This document shows, in pieces, positions 24,844-52,800 of a stretch of DNA of 64,000 nt. The position numbers were made by a program, and so were the translations under genes. The DNA lies in NCBI GenBank assembly GCA_003342895.1, contig PTFA01000193.1, positions 1,623,793 through 1,687,792 on the forward strand, written 5' to 3'. Under the pieces are notes generated by a model. That model searched no databases. It worked only from the letters and a program-made list of their open reading frames with translations, and was not told where the DNA came from. This stretch comes from Casuarius casuarius. Lineage: Eukaryota > Chordata > Aves > Casuariiformes > Casuariidae. The first letter of the stretch is position 1. Every line of letters begins with the position of its first letter.

Positions 24844-27082
24844 TTTCACTGCAAAAAAACCCAAACATTGCAAAAAATCCTTATGCCAGAAGATGTAATT
24901 TCTGTTGCATCAAAGCTCCAGTAATGCCCAACTTCCAAGAACAAATTCACAGCACCATCAGAGGCCAGATCAAAGAGAAAAAATCCTGCCCGAGTTTGCT
25001 GTCTTCAGTATAAAGAAAGTGAATACACTTACAAGAAAAAATAAAATAAAAATTAAAAATAAAATAGAAAATATTAAAAATAAAAAAATAAAACTTTGAA
25101 AGTGATGTGCTAGACTCTTCTGTTTGCAGCAGGAGCAGCTGAGACAACAGCAAATTTACATTTGACTAAGTTGTTCAGATAAGCAAGTTCTAGAAATAGA
25201 GATGTTCTGCTATAAAAATGACTCTCCAGCAGCATCTCAGTCAGTTAATGAGTTGCCAACAGCCTTCTGATCTGACTCATTTCAAACAGCACACACTGTG
25301 CCTGTGGTTGTTATTGATTAGCAATTAGACACTGTCGGATGAATGTGTTACAATAGCAGTAAATCTCAAAATGCATTTAATCCATTAACTTTCAACAGCA
25401 ATGTTCCAGTCGCCTCTGCTAGTTTAAAACGGCTAATCTTTGATCATTTCTAAACCACATGCTGAGTATCAGGTCCCACTACCACTATTTCTGTTTAGAG
25501 CTAGAGATCTTTTGTTCTAAGATGTACAAAAAACAGGAAAAGGAGCAATGCTGCCCTGCAATGCAGCATGGTCCCCCAAACAGAGTAAACTGGGCCTCCT
25601 GAGTCTGAAGTTCTGTCCCCAGATCTGCCACTAGCCCACAGCGACAGTTTGTCGGGTAAGTTCACGTATTTTTTGCCCCCAGCTTCCTCCGTTTTTTCTG
25701 CTTAATCTCAAAACAGTCCAGTCTCCTAGTCAGATTGTACATCACCTACAATAACAAGGTCTAAACCGAGGGCCTCAAAGAGCAGAAATAACCTTACAGC
25801 TGCATTTCACAAATATCTACAGAGGATCAGTTGCATCAGACTTGGCAGCAAGACTCACTCCCTCTCGCAGGCAGAGCTGAGTGGGAACTTGAATGTTAAT
25901 GAAATTATTTTCTTACATACCTGAAATAGAAACAATTTGTTTCCAAATTAGACCAAGTCTCCTCTGAATACCATATGCAGTGAACCTACTGCTAAGAATG
26001 ACAAAAATGGCTAAAATAAATGCCTTCATCACTTTTCATTCTAGGAACAACCTGAACAAAACATGTTCACAAGAACATGTAACCAAGATGGAAAGTACAG
26101 CAAGGCAGAGCCCAGAAATTCAGCACATTATTTTGGGTATGCCACAATTTTATGCAAATGTAAAAGGGAGAGAAAGAAAAAAAACACTATTTACATGATG
26201 ACGGAATTTTCATCTAGACGATAATAACACCTGGGTAGAGCCACCTGCTCAGCCAAACCCCCAAGAGTTTCGGAATCGGTATTTCAAGACTGAATATATC
26301 CTGTTGCAAAAATAAAAAAGCCTCCGTAAAACCTTATGCTAAACAAACGCCTGCAGCTGCTTACAAAGAGATAGTTGAACTACAGACTTGGGTGAAAAGG
26401 AGAATATACTCCCGACAGAGCCGTCTTTGTTACAGGACAGAGGGGTTTTAAGCACAAACAGCCACAAGCAGCAGAATATGCTTTGGCAGGCCCTCCGCCG
26501 CTCACACGCCACCTACTTCCCTGGCGAGAGGAGCCAGCTCAGCCGCTGACCTCCGCGCGGGAAAGGAGAGGCGCCGGCCCCGGCCGGCCTGGCCCCCCGC
26601 GAGCCCCGGGGGGAGCCCCCGAAGGCCCTGCCGGGACCCCCGCGCCTCGGCAGCCTGAAGGACACCCACGCGCCGGTGCTGCTCCGCGTCCCGCCGCCGC
26701 CGCCACGCAGCCCGTCCTGCCGCCGGCTCCTGGCACCCGCCTGCGGGCTCGGCTCCTGGCGGGGACATAAGTCAAGGTTAGACGGGCTAAAATTAGCTCC
26801 CCGCGGTGCCCTCTGCCGCCCCACGGCCCAGCCCCGAGCACCTGCCCGCAGCCCCCCGCGTCGCCCGGACCGGCGCTCCCGCCCCCCGCGGGCCCCGCAC
26901 GGACCGGCGCCCCCAGCGCCACCCCCCCCCTCCCCTCACGGGGGCACCGCGGGCGGCCGGGACCCGGTGCGGAGGGGTGAGGCCCGGCCCGGCCTTGCTC
27001 TGCCCCGCCGCGGGGTCGGCGCCGCCCTGGGGGAGGCGGGAGCGGGGCGCCCGGGGCCCGGCGGACGCGGGGCCCGCGTTAC
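24844..27082 (-). other. CCDC47: CCDC47 first intron
   Basis: Lies between the non-coding exon ending at 27083 and the start-codon exon (acceptor at 24849-24851). It contains a run of A/T-rich low complexity at 25037-25093 and, from about 26480, the left part of the promoter CpG island. No other exon was recognised. Long open frames between 26483 and 27086 are by-products of the high GC content. Confidence 0.6.
25037..25093. repeat. A-rich low-complexity tract
   Basis: A run of A with scattered T, of the AAAATAAAAT type, in CCDC47 intron 1. No SINE body was recognised upstream on either strand. Confidence 0.75.
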
Positions 27083-27170
27083 CTGAGTCACGCGCCGCCA
27101 CGGCGCCCGGCCCTCGCTCAGCGCCCACTGCCGCCGCCGCAAGCGGCGCAGCCTGCGTGCTTTGCGTAGC
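27083..27170 (-). other. CCDC47: CCDC47 non-coding first exon (5' end approximate)
   Basis: On the minus strand the sequence GTGACTCAG is followed by GTAACG (27077-27082), a good donor, and the next acceptor downstream is that of the start-codon exon at 24848. The 5' limit is a guess placed at the NRF1 site. Confidence 0.5.
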
Positions 27171-27173
27171 GCG

Positions 27174-27183
27174 GCGCATGCGC
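27174..27183. promoter_or_regulatory. NRF1-type palindrome, CCDC47 side
   Basis: A perfect GCGCATGCGC, the core of the NRF1 site, just upstream of the inferred CCDC47 first exon. Confidence 0.6.
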
Positions 27184-27424
27184 ACTGGAGCGCCGGAGGG
27201 CTGGCCCGCAGCGCCCGCGCTGTGGGCACACGGGGCGGGGGACGTGTGTGTACACGGCCGGGGGTGCGCACACGGGGGGCTGCACAGACACACAGCATGG
27301 CCCCCCGCCCCCCGCCCCGCGCCGAGCCCCGGCAGCCTCCGCCACCCGCCCGGCGGGGGAGGCACAGCGCTGGTCCCAGCACCGGCGCCGCTGCCCTTCT
27401 CCCGCGGCTTCACCCGCCTCCAGC

Positions 27425-27434
27425 GCGCATGCGC
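27425..27434. promoter_or_regulatory. NRF1-type palindrome, DDX42 side
   Basis: A second perfect GCGCATGCGC, 251 bases from the first, upstream of the inferred DDX42 first exon. Confidence 0.6.
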
Positions 27435-27460
27435 CGCAGGGTACTGTGACCTCAGCACGT

Positions 27461-27497
27461 CACGCACGCACGCACGCACATACGTACGTATGTACGT
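27461..27497. repeat. (CACG)n / (TACG)n microsatellite in the DDX42 promoter
   Basis: A CACGCACG-type run passing into TACGTACGTATGTACG. It is alternating pyrimidine-purine and lies close to the presumed DDX42 transcription start. Confidence 0.75.
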
Positions 27498-27499
27498 CG

Positions 27500-27562
27500 C
27501 GTCTCCACCCCCCCGCCCCGGTAACCGGGGAAGCGGCGGCCGGCGGTTGCGAGGCCTGAGGG
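27500..27562 (+). other. DDX42: DDX42 non-coding first exon (5' end approximate)
   Basis: GCGAGGCCTGAGG is followed by a strong donor GTGAGTGAGG at 27563. The next plus-strand acceptor in the gene, ACAG at 29488-29491, leads to the start-codon exon. The exon includes the near-palindrome CCCCGGTAACCGGGG (27516-27530). The 5' limit is not determined. Confidence 0.55.
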
Positions 27563-29491
27563 GTGAGTGAGGGGCGCGGGGCGGGGTGGCTCCTCCCCCG
27601 GCGGCGAGCGGCGCCGCCCGCGGGCGGGTGGGGGCCGGCGGCACCGCGGCCTAGCGTGGGGCTGGGCAGCCGCGGCCTGGCCCGGACAAAGGCCCCGCCT
27701 CTGTGCCGGGGCCCCGCGGTGGGGACGGGCCTCGCGGCGGGGAAGGGCCCCCCGGTCCCGGCGGGACTCCGCGCGCGGCCCCGGCGTGCGAGGGCAGCGC
27801 TGCGAGGGCAGCGCGGGCTGCGGCTCTCTCCTCCGCCCCCCCGGACTCTCCGGGGCGCAGCGNCCCGTTTCCGAGGCTCCCCGTGCCTCGCAGCACCGGG
27901 GCTGCGCGTTTCCCCTTCCGCGCCCGGGGAGGAGGGATCCGGCGGGGGCAGGAGGTCGCCCCTCTTTTCCAACAAATCGCCCCAAACGCAAGCCGTGAGC
28001 GGAGGTGTTGCCGCCGTTCCCGGAGGCAGGATGATCCGTGGAAGGGACANGAGCCCCNGNGTTTTCTTTCGCGAAACGGCGTTANNGGGGCAGCAAAGCT
28101 CCTGTCGCCGACAGCTCTCTGCTGCGTCTCGTCGCTGTCGCGTAGGAGCCTTCTCCGTGTAGGCTCGCTGGCAGCTCCGTGGGCAAGCAAGACAGATCTT
28201 GTAGGATGTCTTGCAGGTGTATGGTAGATGCATTTTTTTATTTTTGGGGTGGTGGGAGGAAAAAAGAATGCTTGACAAGTACAGTGNGGAAGAATCCTTA
28301 AAATCAGACTTGATAACTGACAAAAAAATTGCTAAGCATGATGTCAGCAGCAGAAGTGCAGTTTTGCACGTTTCATCCTTTTTGTTGTGCTTTCTGACTT
28401 CTTATGTCACACGTCTGCAGGTGTGAAGGCTGCAAGGTGTCTTACAAGTGGGAGAGCAGGATATTGGAGTCAACTTCTGCCATGGAGAACTGAAAGCAGA
28501 GTTTCCCCAAATCCCCTAGTGAGCTCTATGGTCTAGACTTCAGATTTCTTGAGCAGGTTGCAAGCTGGTAAATGCTCTGCATAGGGAGCANTAGCAGTAT
28601 TTGCTCTCAGATGTCTTTTCAAGTTGTTTCTCTTACCAGTAAATTCTGGTCTTTTTGAAGGATTCTCACTGAATGCCAGGATTTGTTTAATAAGACTCAT
28701 AGCCTTTGGGCCGTCTTATTTAATGCACTTGAAAGTGCTGGGTGTCATGCTCCTTTTTTGGCTGCCTTAAGGGTATGACTTGACTGTGCAGATGAAATAT
28801 TAAACTACTTGGAATGGAAGGTGTAAATCTTAGTATATCAGCTCAGTCTTCTCCTAACTTAGAAAACTGAGTTCTGTGGAGACTTTAAGATGTGGTTTCA
28901 AAAATTTAGGCTAGAAAACACATGTATATGGCTAAGGGCGCTTGCTTAAGAGGAGGAAGTTGGCTTTCTGGCAGAAGGGTGCCTTGTCTCGTAATAATGT
29001 ACTATGCTGTGTGCTCCTTTTTTGCCCATTTCTTTACAGTTGTGGATTGCAGTAGTGGGCTATTTGCAAAGCCATGAAACAGTCAAGGATGGTACTGTAT
29101 GGACATGCAAAATATTTACCAAGTTGACTTTACATCTCTCCTTCCTCCTGTTGTTCAAAGTTCTGGCCTTGGGTTTATTTGTCTTAGCTTGTAAAGCGAG
29201 CAAGGCAGACAGCATCTTAAATATGTCTAAATGGTTTGTGAGGGATAGGATCCTTTTTAGAAGACAACCTGTTTTTTTCAGCGAGGGTTTTTTGGGGCGA
29301 TATGTTCATATTTACAAGAAAAGAACAAAGCCCAAATCCTTTTTTGGGAAGCAGGTCAAACCATGTTGTCAATCACGCTTTCCCAAACCTCCTTATGAGT
29401 GAGGAAATCCCCTTTCAAAAAAGATCNTGACATTAGCATACAACTGCCTGAAGCAGAAAGGGCATTAATTTATATGTTCTGATTTTAACAG
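27563..29491 (+). other. DDX42: DDX42 first intron
   Basis: A GC-rich left part, then ordinary sequence from about 28190. Scattered single N bases begin here at 27863. No other exon or recognisable repeat was seen. Confidence 0.5.
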
Positions 29492-29507
29492 GTATATCGG
29501 GGGCATC

Positions 29508-46050
<16,543 letters not shown>

Positions 46051-46440
46051 AAGCTGGCTCTTCACAGCCTGGAATCCCTGCAGGTAGTGATGTTGTTTTC
46101 CAGAGGATTTCTTGGGTTTTCTGGTAACTGATTATTGAGCAGCTGAGGGAGGAGAAGGAAACCATGCAAACTCCCCATGCAAGTCTGGGCCGGTACATCT
46201 GCGGACAGATTCACTCTAATGATGTGTACACACGATGCTTAGTCAAAGAGAAATCATTTTTATAAAGCTCCCTGGGTTCTGCTTTTCAACATTCACTGCT
46301 CAAGTGACTCTCTGCTGGATTTAAACAGAACTTGTTGGCAAGAAAGAGGCTGTTTGTTTCACATCCTTGGAACATTAAGAAACTGTTGTCCATAGAAGTT
46401 TAAAGTTGTCTTTTCTTAATCAGCGTACACATTTAATAAA
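46051..46440 (+). other. DDX42: DDX42 proximal 3' UTR
   Basis: Begins directly after TAA 46048-46050 and reaches the first AATAAA. The transcript could extend further, since the next kilobase also looks like UTR. Confidence 0.6.
46435..46440 (+). terminator. DDX42: Candidate DDX42 polyadenylation signal
   Basis: A perfect AATAAA about 385 bases after the stop codon. A later ATTAAA (about 46920) and AGTAAA (about 47320) could serve longer forms. Confidence 0.55.
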
Positions 46441-47569
46441 CCTGTCCATTTAGAGGTGCTCAGGACCCACCTGTTAAACATTAACCTTTCAACAATTTGT
46501 TCAGTACAGTGAATTCTTCTCCAATCTATTCTTTCCATGTATTCTCTCATCCCCAAATAATTTGGTGTCCAGGTTACTCCCTACATCGTTCCCCGCTCAA
46601 TTAAGAATATATCAATTTGCGTTGCTGAAGGTGGGATAGAGCAAGTTGATTTTTTTTTTCTTTCCTTTTCATTTTTTCATGAAGCTGTTCAAACAATCTT
46701 TCTCCATCCCAGCTAACCATAAGGCCACATGTAGTGTAGGATGGACTCCCTGGCTTGTTTGTGGTCAATACACCAATCCCATTGCCCACGTGGCTTTTTC
46801 TTCTAAAGACCCTCTTTTCTCCTAATAACCTTCATCTTGGTGGGAGCCTGCATAGCGAACACGTCTCTCTGCTGTGCCTATTTGCTCTCTGTTATGAGAG
46901 GGCTGAGTGCTTTCTTCAAATTAAAAACAAAAAAGGGAAAAAATTTTAGACATGCCACAGCAATCAAAGGCTGGTGCCCCCCATGAAATGAAGCTACATG
47001 AAGGGACCTGCTGCTGAGAAGCCTGTAGGGAGAACCTGAAAAGTGATTGATTGAAGTGGAACAGCTCAAATATCGCCCCATATTGGACACATGTAGTTAA
47101 AACTGTAAAATCTGCTTGACTGTTTTTAACTCGTTGTGTGTATTATCCGTTTTTTAACTTTTTTTTTTTGCGCCATAAAGGTAAGGAAAAACTCTTGTTG
47201 AAACATGCCAGCACCCACCTCTGTCTTGTTTCTACTAAGAGAAGTATCAGAAACTGTCAGGTTTTTGTGACATTGTGATGTTTTCTTTATCAACTGTGCA
47301 TTTACTTTCTGCTTGCTCTAGTAAATGTTTTATTACTGGGACAAAATATCTAGCATGTGCTTTTTATTCTCCGCTTCTTCCTCTGGCCATTTTGACATTT
47401 TGATGGAGATTTGACTGGTTGGAGATACGACTTAGTGTCCCTGTCTTGCCCTAAAGGTCTTTAGTTGAGAGAAGAACCCTTCCTGCCCCCACCTTTTTTT
47501 TTCTTTTTTAAATCTTTCACCCCAAACTGCTTTGCAAACCCTATTTTAGCTTCAAGGTCTCCTGGGAAG

Positions 47570-47700
47570 TAGATTTTTTTCCCCATTTTATAAATGGGGA
47601 AGGAAGCAGCCCAGGACATGTCACTCGTGCCAGCCCTTCATGGAGTCGCTGGTACTGCTGGGAGGAGAACTCGGCAGCCGTCCTGTGGCCCGACTTGCAC
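47570..47700 (-). repeat. MIR-like SINE relic, reverse orientation
   Basis: CCCCATTTTATAAATGGGGAA followed by GGACATGTCACTCGTGCCAG and GGGAGGAGAACTCGGCAG follows the reverse complement of the MIR core (which runs from a 'ccccattttacagatgggga' start). Confidence 0.6.
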
Positions 47701-48464
47701 GTGTACTGCTTCCAGTTAAGAGAGCAACTGGATCATTCAGGCATCTCGATAACTAGCTCTAGTCTGGCTTTTAGAAGAGGTTTCAGCTGAATTATTAAAT
47801 CACACTCTGGTCAAAAATCTCTTTGTGCTGGTTTGAGCTCTCCTGCTCTCGCTCTGCCAAATTCTAGCTGTGTGAAGACTTCAGCATATTTAATATTAAG
47901 AAACGGATGATCTCTTGATCCAGGGCAGATGTGGCAGGGGTTTAGGAGCAGCCGTTAGAGTTCTCCTCTCCTTATCACATTTGGGGTTTATCACTCTGCA
48001 CAATTAAAGACTTGTGAGTTTCAGAGCCAAAAAATAGCTCCTTAGTCCAAAGCTGCCACCTGTTCCTCCCTTTCCTGGGTCTCAGCTCGCTGCCGCCAGG
48101 AACCAGTCCTGCACGTGGCATGTGCCGGGTTCCTCCCCTCCTTTTCAGCACATCCCCTTGCTGTTTTTGATAGGACTGTTGAAATTCCTCACCCCTCTCC
48201 CAGCTACCAGTAGCCTCTGGGACTGGAGCGAGTAAATAGCGCTCGGTGACAGGGAGCTATAAATGTCAGTTCGCAGGCCCACGTTAGATGCATGAGGGGG
48301 TCGATTCCTGCTCCGCAGAACAAAGTAGCAGTGTGAGCAGCGTGCCGGCTACCCGGGAGGAGACTGACTCTCCTTGCAGTGACAGGCTCTGCCGCTCTCT
48401 TCTGAGCAGACAGGACCGCGAGGGGCGAGCAAACCACTCTTAGGAAGCTCAGGTTTGTTTGTGA

Positions 48465-48560
48465 AGCGTAACCCGGGCTCCTGCTCTTGCCTCTGTGACT
48501 GTGCATCAGTGTCTGCCTCTCCTCCCCTAGCTTATAGACGGGGGCAAACCCTGCACCCAC
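48465..48560 (+). repeat. Possible MIR-like SINE relic
   Basis: CCCGGGCTCCTGCTCTTGCC, then TGCATCAGTGTCTGCCTCTC and CCCTAGCTTATAGACGGGGG, resembles the MIR core in sense direction. It is more diverged than the others. Confidence 0.4.
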
Positions 48561-49198
48561 CCAGACGTGTTCCCCATCGTTCAGCACTTCCCTGCATGGG
48601 CGGGAGGCAATGGGGATGTGCCTGACCCTGCATCGCCTTCCAGATGGTTTAACGAATGTGAATCCTGGCGGCCCTCCCCGCGCCGATGCTTCTCCTGACC
48701 TGCCTGGCTGCTCTTCCAGGGCTTTCTAACCCTTGTGGCTCGGTTTACATCCTAGCACGTCACTGGAAGACCGGTGGGTGCACAGAGTTATTTCCATGTT
48801 CTCTATCTTTATGGTAAAATTGTTGCCTGGAGGGGATGTGTCTCACTAGAGTAAGTAGGAAAGAAAATCCTCCTCCGCTACTGCCGACTTGTGTAATTTG
48901 AACCGATGCCTGTGCTCCCTCTCCCAAGACGTAGCAGCTCTCCCCTCCCTCGGGCCAAGGCTGCGATACCCAGTGACTCGTGCGGGTCGGGCACCGTGAG
49001 CTCCCCAGCTTGGGGGTGCCCAGGCCGGGCAGGGGGGACTCGGGGCTGCCTCTCCCCGGCAGCAGGGAGGGTGGACGTGGATGACCGACGTTTCTGGGTG
49101 TTTACACCCTCCGCTGTCTTCCAGTAACTGATGGCTGCACGTGCCACCACCGAGTCCCTAATGGAGTTTGAGGACAGAAGCAATCTCACAGACCGGCT

Positions 49199-49204
49199 TT
49201 TATT
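49199..49204 (-). terminator. Candidate PTH3R polyadenylation signal
   Basis: Plus-strand TTTATT gives AATAAA on the minus strand, about 685 bases beyond the receptor stop codon. Confidence 0.5.
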
Positions 49205-49888
49205 AACTTCCCGGCCGAGGCTGCGGTCTGCCTGCTCCTGGCTAACGGCCCCATAAAGCGCGAGGGACGCAGCCGTCTTGCTGCGCGGCACAGCCTGTCG
49301 CCGAGCCCGTTACGGCCCCGATCGCGGCCGAATGCTGCGTTTTGGGATTCGTGGTGCCTGTGAACCGCGCGAGGATGCGAGCAAGGGCAGGGCGAGCCGC
49401 AGAGCATCTCCGCGGATTGGGTCGTTCTGCTGCCCCGGGCTGCGCGAGGCAGGAATTGGTGCTAAACAAGTCAGATTTGAGGGCTGAGGACGGCTGAATC
49501 GCCTCCACGTGCGCTACAGCTGAAATTAGCTGCCGGACTGTCAAGGTACCGCAAACGGAGCCCGGGGGCTTGTTCCCTGGGGACGATCCAGGGCGTCGCA
49601 TGCAGAGACATCGCTTACACCAACCACCTGCGCGGGGAAGGGGAGGAGGTTTTGGACTGGCCGCTCTTTTCTGGGCCGGGTCGGTACGAGGAGGAGCGGG
49701 AGCGCGTGGTCCCTCTGCACGCTGGCATGCTGAGCACGACGGGGGGCCAGGAGGCGAAGGGAACGGCGTCGTTTCAGCTGCTGCCCCCTTCCCCTGCTCT
49801 CCACGCAAGCGTAAAAGGAGCCCAAAATGGGAGGAACGGCGTCTTCCAGGCACAGCTGGGCGTCCTGATGGGAGACGCGCCGTTGGCT

Positions 49889-52800
49889 TCACAGCATCGT
49901 CTCCAGCTCCTTGTTCAGGCTGGGGTGACTCCGATCCAGAGCCGTTAAGTCCACTGTGTTTTCCCCGCAGCCTTTCTGGCTCATCTCCCGGGGCGGACAG
50001 GGCAAAAAGCTGTCGGAGGCGAAGGAGCCAGGTGCGTAGCCCGGCAGGCCGGCGCGGGCCGCAAGCGGCAGCCCACGCTGCTGCGTGCTGGCAGCCCCCC
50101 GGCCCGCGAGGCTGGTGCTGACGCTCGCGGTGGCGTGGGACACCAGCCCGCCGCAGTAGCAGCTCCCCGCCGTGCTGGTGGCACGCGCCTTCTGCTTGAA
50201 GTCCAGCGCCAGGCTTCGTCGGAAATGGGCCTTCTTGATCTCCGCCTGCACCTGNGGGAGAGAGCGGAGACGGCGGCCGGAGTCCCGAGGCAGCCCAAGC
50301 CGCGCGGGCGGCCCGGCCCGGCCCTGCCCGTGGGTTTCACTCCTATTCATTTCTCCCAAACCCTACTGAGGGGACAGATCTGAGTTGTCGCTTTGGTCAC
50401 GCCAGCCCGGAGGCTGCTGGTCCTAAAGGGGCTGGAACGGGAGCTCAGCNGGTCCAGGTCCCGCTGGCCACCCCTTGCTCTGCGTTTGGCAGTTTGCCGA
50501 TCTCCCAAAGGGAAGATCTGCCCGGGGCGCAGAGCTCTGCCGGCGCTGGGTTCAGGACGCCGGCGTGGCTCCGTGTTGCTGCGCGGATGGACGAGAGGAA
50601 ACCCACCCCTGAAGCCACCAGAGGCAGGACCANGTTGCACGACGGGGCCTTCCGACTTACCTCCCCGTTGCAAAAGCAGTAGATAAAAGCCACAAAGAAA
50701 CCCTGCTGAAAGAGAGATGTGTTTGAGTCCCGAGCCCGGGATGCTGAAACGTGCCTCCCCGGGCGAGGACTGCTCGGCGCGTGCACCGGGGCAGCCCCGT
50801 GTCGACGTACCTGGGAGGAGTTAAAGAGCATCTCGTAATGCATCTGAATTTGCCACAGGACCCCGGAGACCTCCGTGTAGGGCATCGCCATGAACACCAC
50901 GTAATGCACTCCAAAAAGCGGCATCAGCACCAGCGTGGACTTCAGCAGCTTCCTGAGAGGAGAAACACCGCCGAGCTCAGCCTGGGACCTGCCGCTCTGC
51001 CCGCAGCCGCCTTGCAGGCTCCGTTAAGCAAAGCAGGCGGGCTNGGCGTCCCCGCGCGCAGACACGGCACGTTGCCTGGAGGCCAAAGGAAGCAAATCCT
51101 GGTTGCAAAGAAAGGGCCCAGCTTGGAGCAGGGAGCAGGCAACGTGCTGGCCACCAGCATCCCGCCGCCCTCCCTCGGCCCCGCAGCCGTTCCCACGTCT
51201 CTGCCCCTTGCGCGAGCCCACGTGGAGCCGTCTCAGCGCAACGGGCAGGAAAGGAGCCGGCCCGCGGCCGGGGCCGCTCTCGAGGCGGCCGGCGCTCACC
51301 GGTACTGCTGCCGGGGGTCCAGCTTCCCCGCGTTCGTCTCCCAGAGCTTGGAGGCCAGCACCCGCACGATGTTGAGGAAGAGGAAGAAGTTGACCTGCCG
51401 GCAGACGTCCGCGATGGTTTCCCTGCCCGCCGTGGGCTGCGCCTGCCCGGGCAGCCCCCCGGGACAGGGCCGGGCGGCTCGAGCGAGCAGCACGTGGCAT
51501 CCCACCGCACGTGGCCCTCCCCGCGTGCGGGGACACGGCCACGGCAACCCCCGGACAACAGCCTGGGTCTCCAGTGGTCCCATTTCCCGGACAAGGATGG
51601 GGGAATTCAGCCAAGGGCTTCTTACCACGATGGCAGCCAGGATGGGGACCTGGTAAATCCACTTCATGTTCCCAGCGCTGAGGTCCCAGCATCTGAAGAG
51701 AGCACCAAGAACCATTTTGGAGAAACCCAAAATCACTGGTAAGGAAAACTGCCAGCTGATGGCTGCCTGCACCCCACTGGCCCGTCATCCCTTTTCCCCA
51801 TCCTCCCACCCTTCCCGCCTCCATTTCCAAGTGATCCTGGCTGGGGAGAAGGTCTGTATTTATTCTGTTTAAACCTTGATGCAATAGTGGCCTTGTTACA
51901 AACATCCATAACCATCAGAATTTAGTAAACCAGCTTTAAATTAGCATTAACTTTCCTGAGACCTTCTTGGCCCATTCTTCTAAAAAATAGTCCTGCTGTA
52001 AGCTACGTGGTCCTTCTCATTTTAAAATGCTTAATGTTAGAATATGCCATTTAGCATCATCTTTGCAGCGTTTCCTGATTATTTTATGGTGCAAACCTGC
52101 ATCCAGCTTCCTTCCAAACACGGAACAAAAATATCACTGGACTCGATTACTGACAATTTTACAAACAAGCCTTGTGTATTTGTTGCCTTCTCTTGGTCTT
52201 GGTAGCTTTTTGAAAAATTCTCATTTTCAGAAGCTCTGCTGTCCACAGATTTTTTTTTGCTCGTATTTGCAACCAGTCTTTCCCTCCCCAAAAGGCTGCC
52301 GGAGAAGAAGGTGGACCTACGTACTGCGTATCCGCCAGGGAGGCCCTGACGCTGGCCCAGACAGACACGAACACGGCAGGGAGACCTGGAGGGGCAGGAG
52401 ATATGGAAAGAACATGGCTGAAGCGTCAGCTTTGCTGGGTGACCCCATTCCCGGGAGCCGGTTTGTGTCCCACCACCCTCAGTTGGGGCCTCAGCACCGC
52501 TCGACCATGGCCGATGCCCCAAGCTGCCGCTGGGCTCGGCAGCCGGGGCGCTGGGCTGGGGCCGTGCTCACCCCAGCCGATGATGATGAGGACCCACAGG
52601 TAGTTGTCATTAGAGAGGAAGGCCATGAAGATCAGGCTGTGCAGGTAGAGCCCTTCCACCAGGATCCAGTAGTGGTTGGTGGCCAGAAAATAGAGGAAGA
52701 GAGTCACNGCCACCTTGCAGCCGACCTGTGGCAGGGAGAAATGCGCTCAGAGAGTGGCCCACGTCAGGCCATCTCCTGAACGCAAATGGGAAAGGTTTTG

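Larger units (their letters stand above)
26480..28190. promoter_or_regulatory. Bidirectional CpG-island promoter of CCDC47 and DDX42
   Basis: CpG-dense sequence, mostly G and C, covers the head-to-head 5' ends of CCDC47 (minus) and DDX42 (plus). The first-exon splice donors of the two genes are 480 bases apart. Two perfect NRF1-type palindromes GCGCATGCGC lie between them. There is no TATA box, which fits housekeeping genes. The same head-to-head arrangement exists in human. The long overlapping open frames on both strands here are composition artefacts. Confidence 0.8.
46441..49198. other. Region between the convergent DDX42 and PTH3R genes
   Basis: No coding exon was recognised on either strand; in particular I see nothing of FTSJ3, the human tail-to-tail neighbour of DDX42. 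It contains possible distal DDX42 3' UTR to about 47350, two MIR-like relics (47570-47700 and 48465-48560) and rising GC content towards the receptor gene. Confidence 0.6.

Noticed and set aside
26793..27644. Long open frames on both strands (up to 283 codons) in the CCDC47/DDX42 CpG island
   Set aside because: Pro/Arg/Ala/Gly-biased products with no domain, overlapping in several frames, in promoter sequence. Few stop codons are expected at this GC content.
46441..49198. Hidden FTSJ3 gene between DDX42 and PTH3R
   Set aside because: No methyltransferase motif or conserved exon was seen on the minus strand, and the space is taken by 3' UTR-like sequence and SINE relics.
50751..51905. Overlapping frames of 301 and 293 codons on opposite strands
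   Set aside because: They cross PTH3R exons and introns in wrong frames, and the plus-strand one includes the reverse of receptor exons. Composition artefacts.
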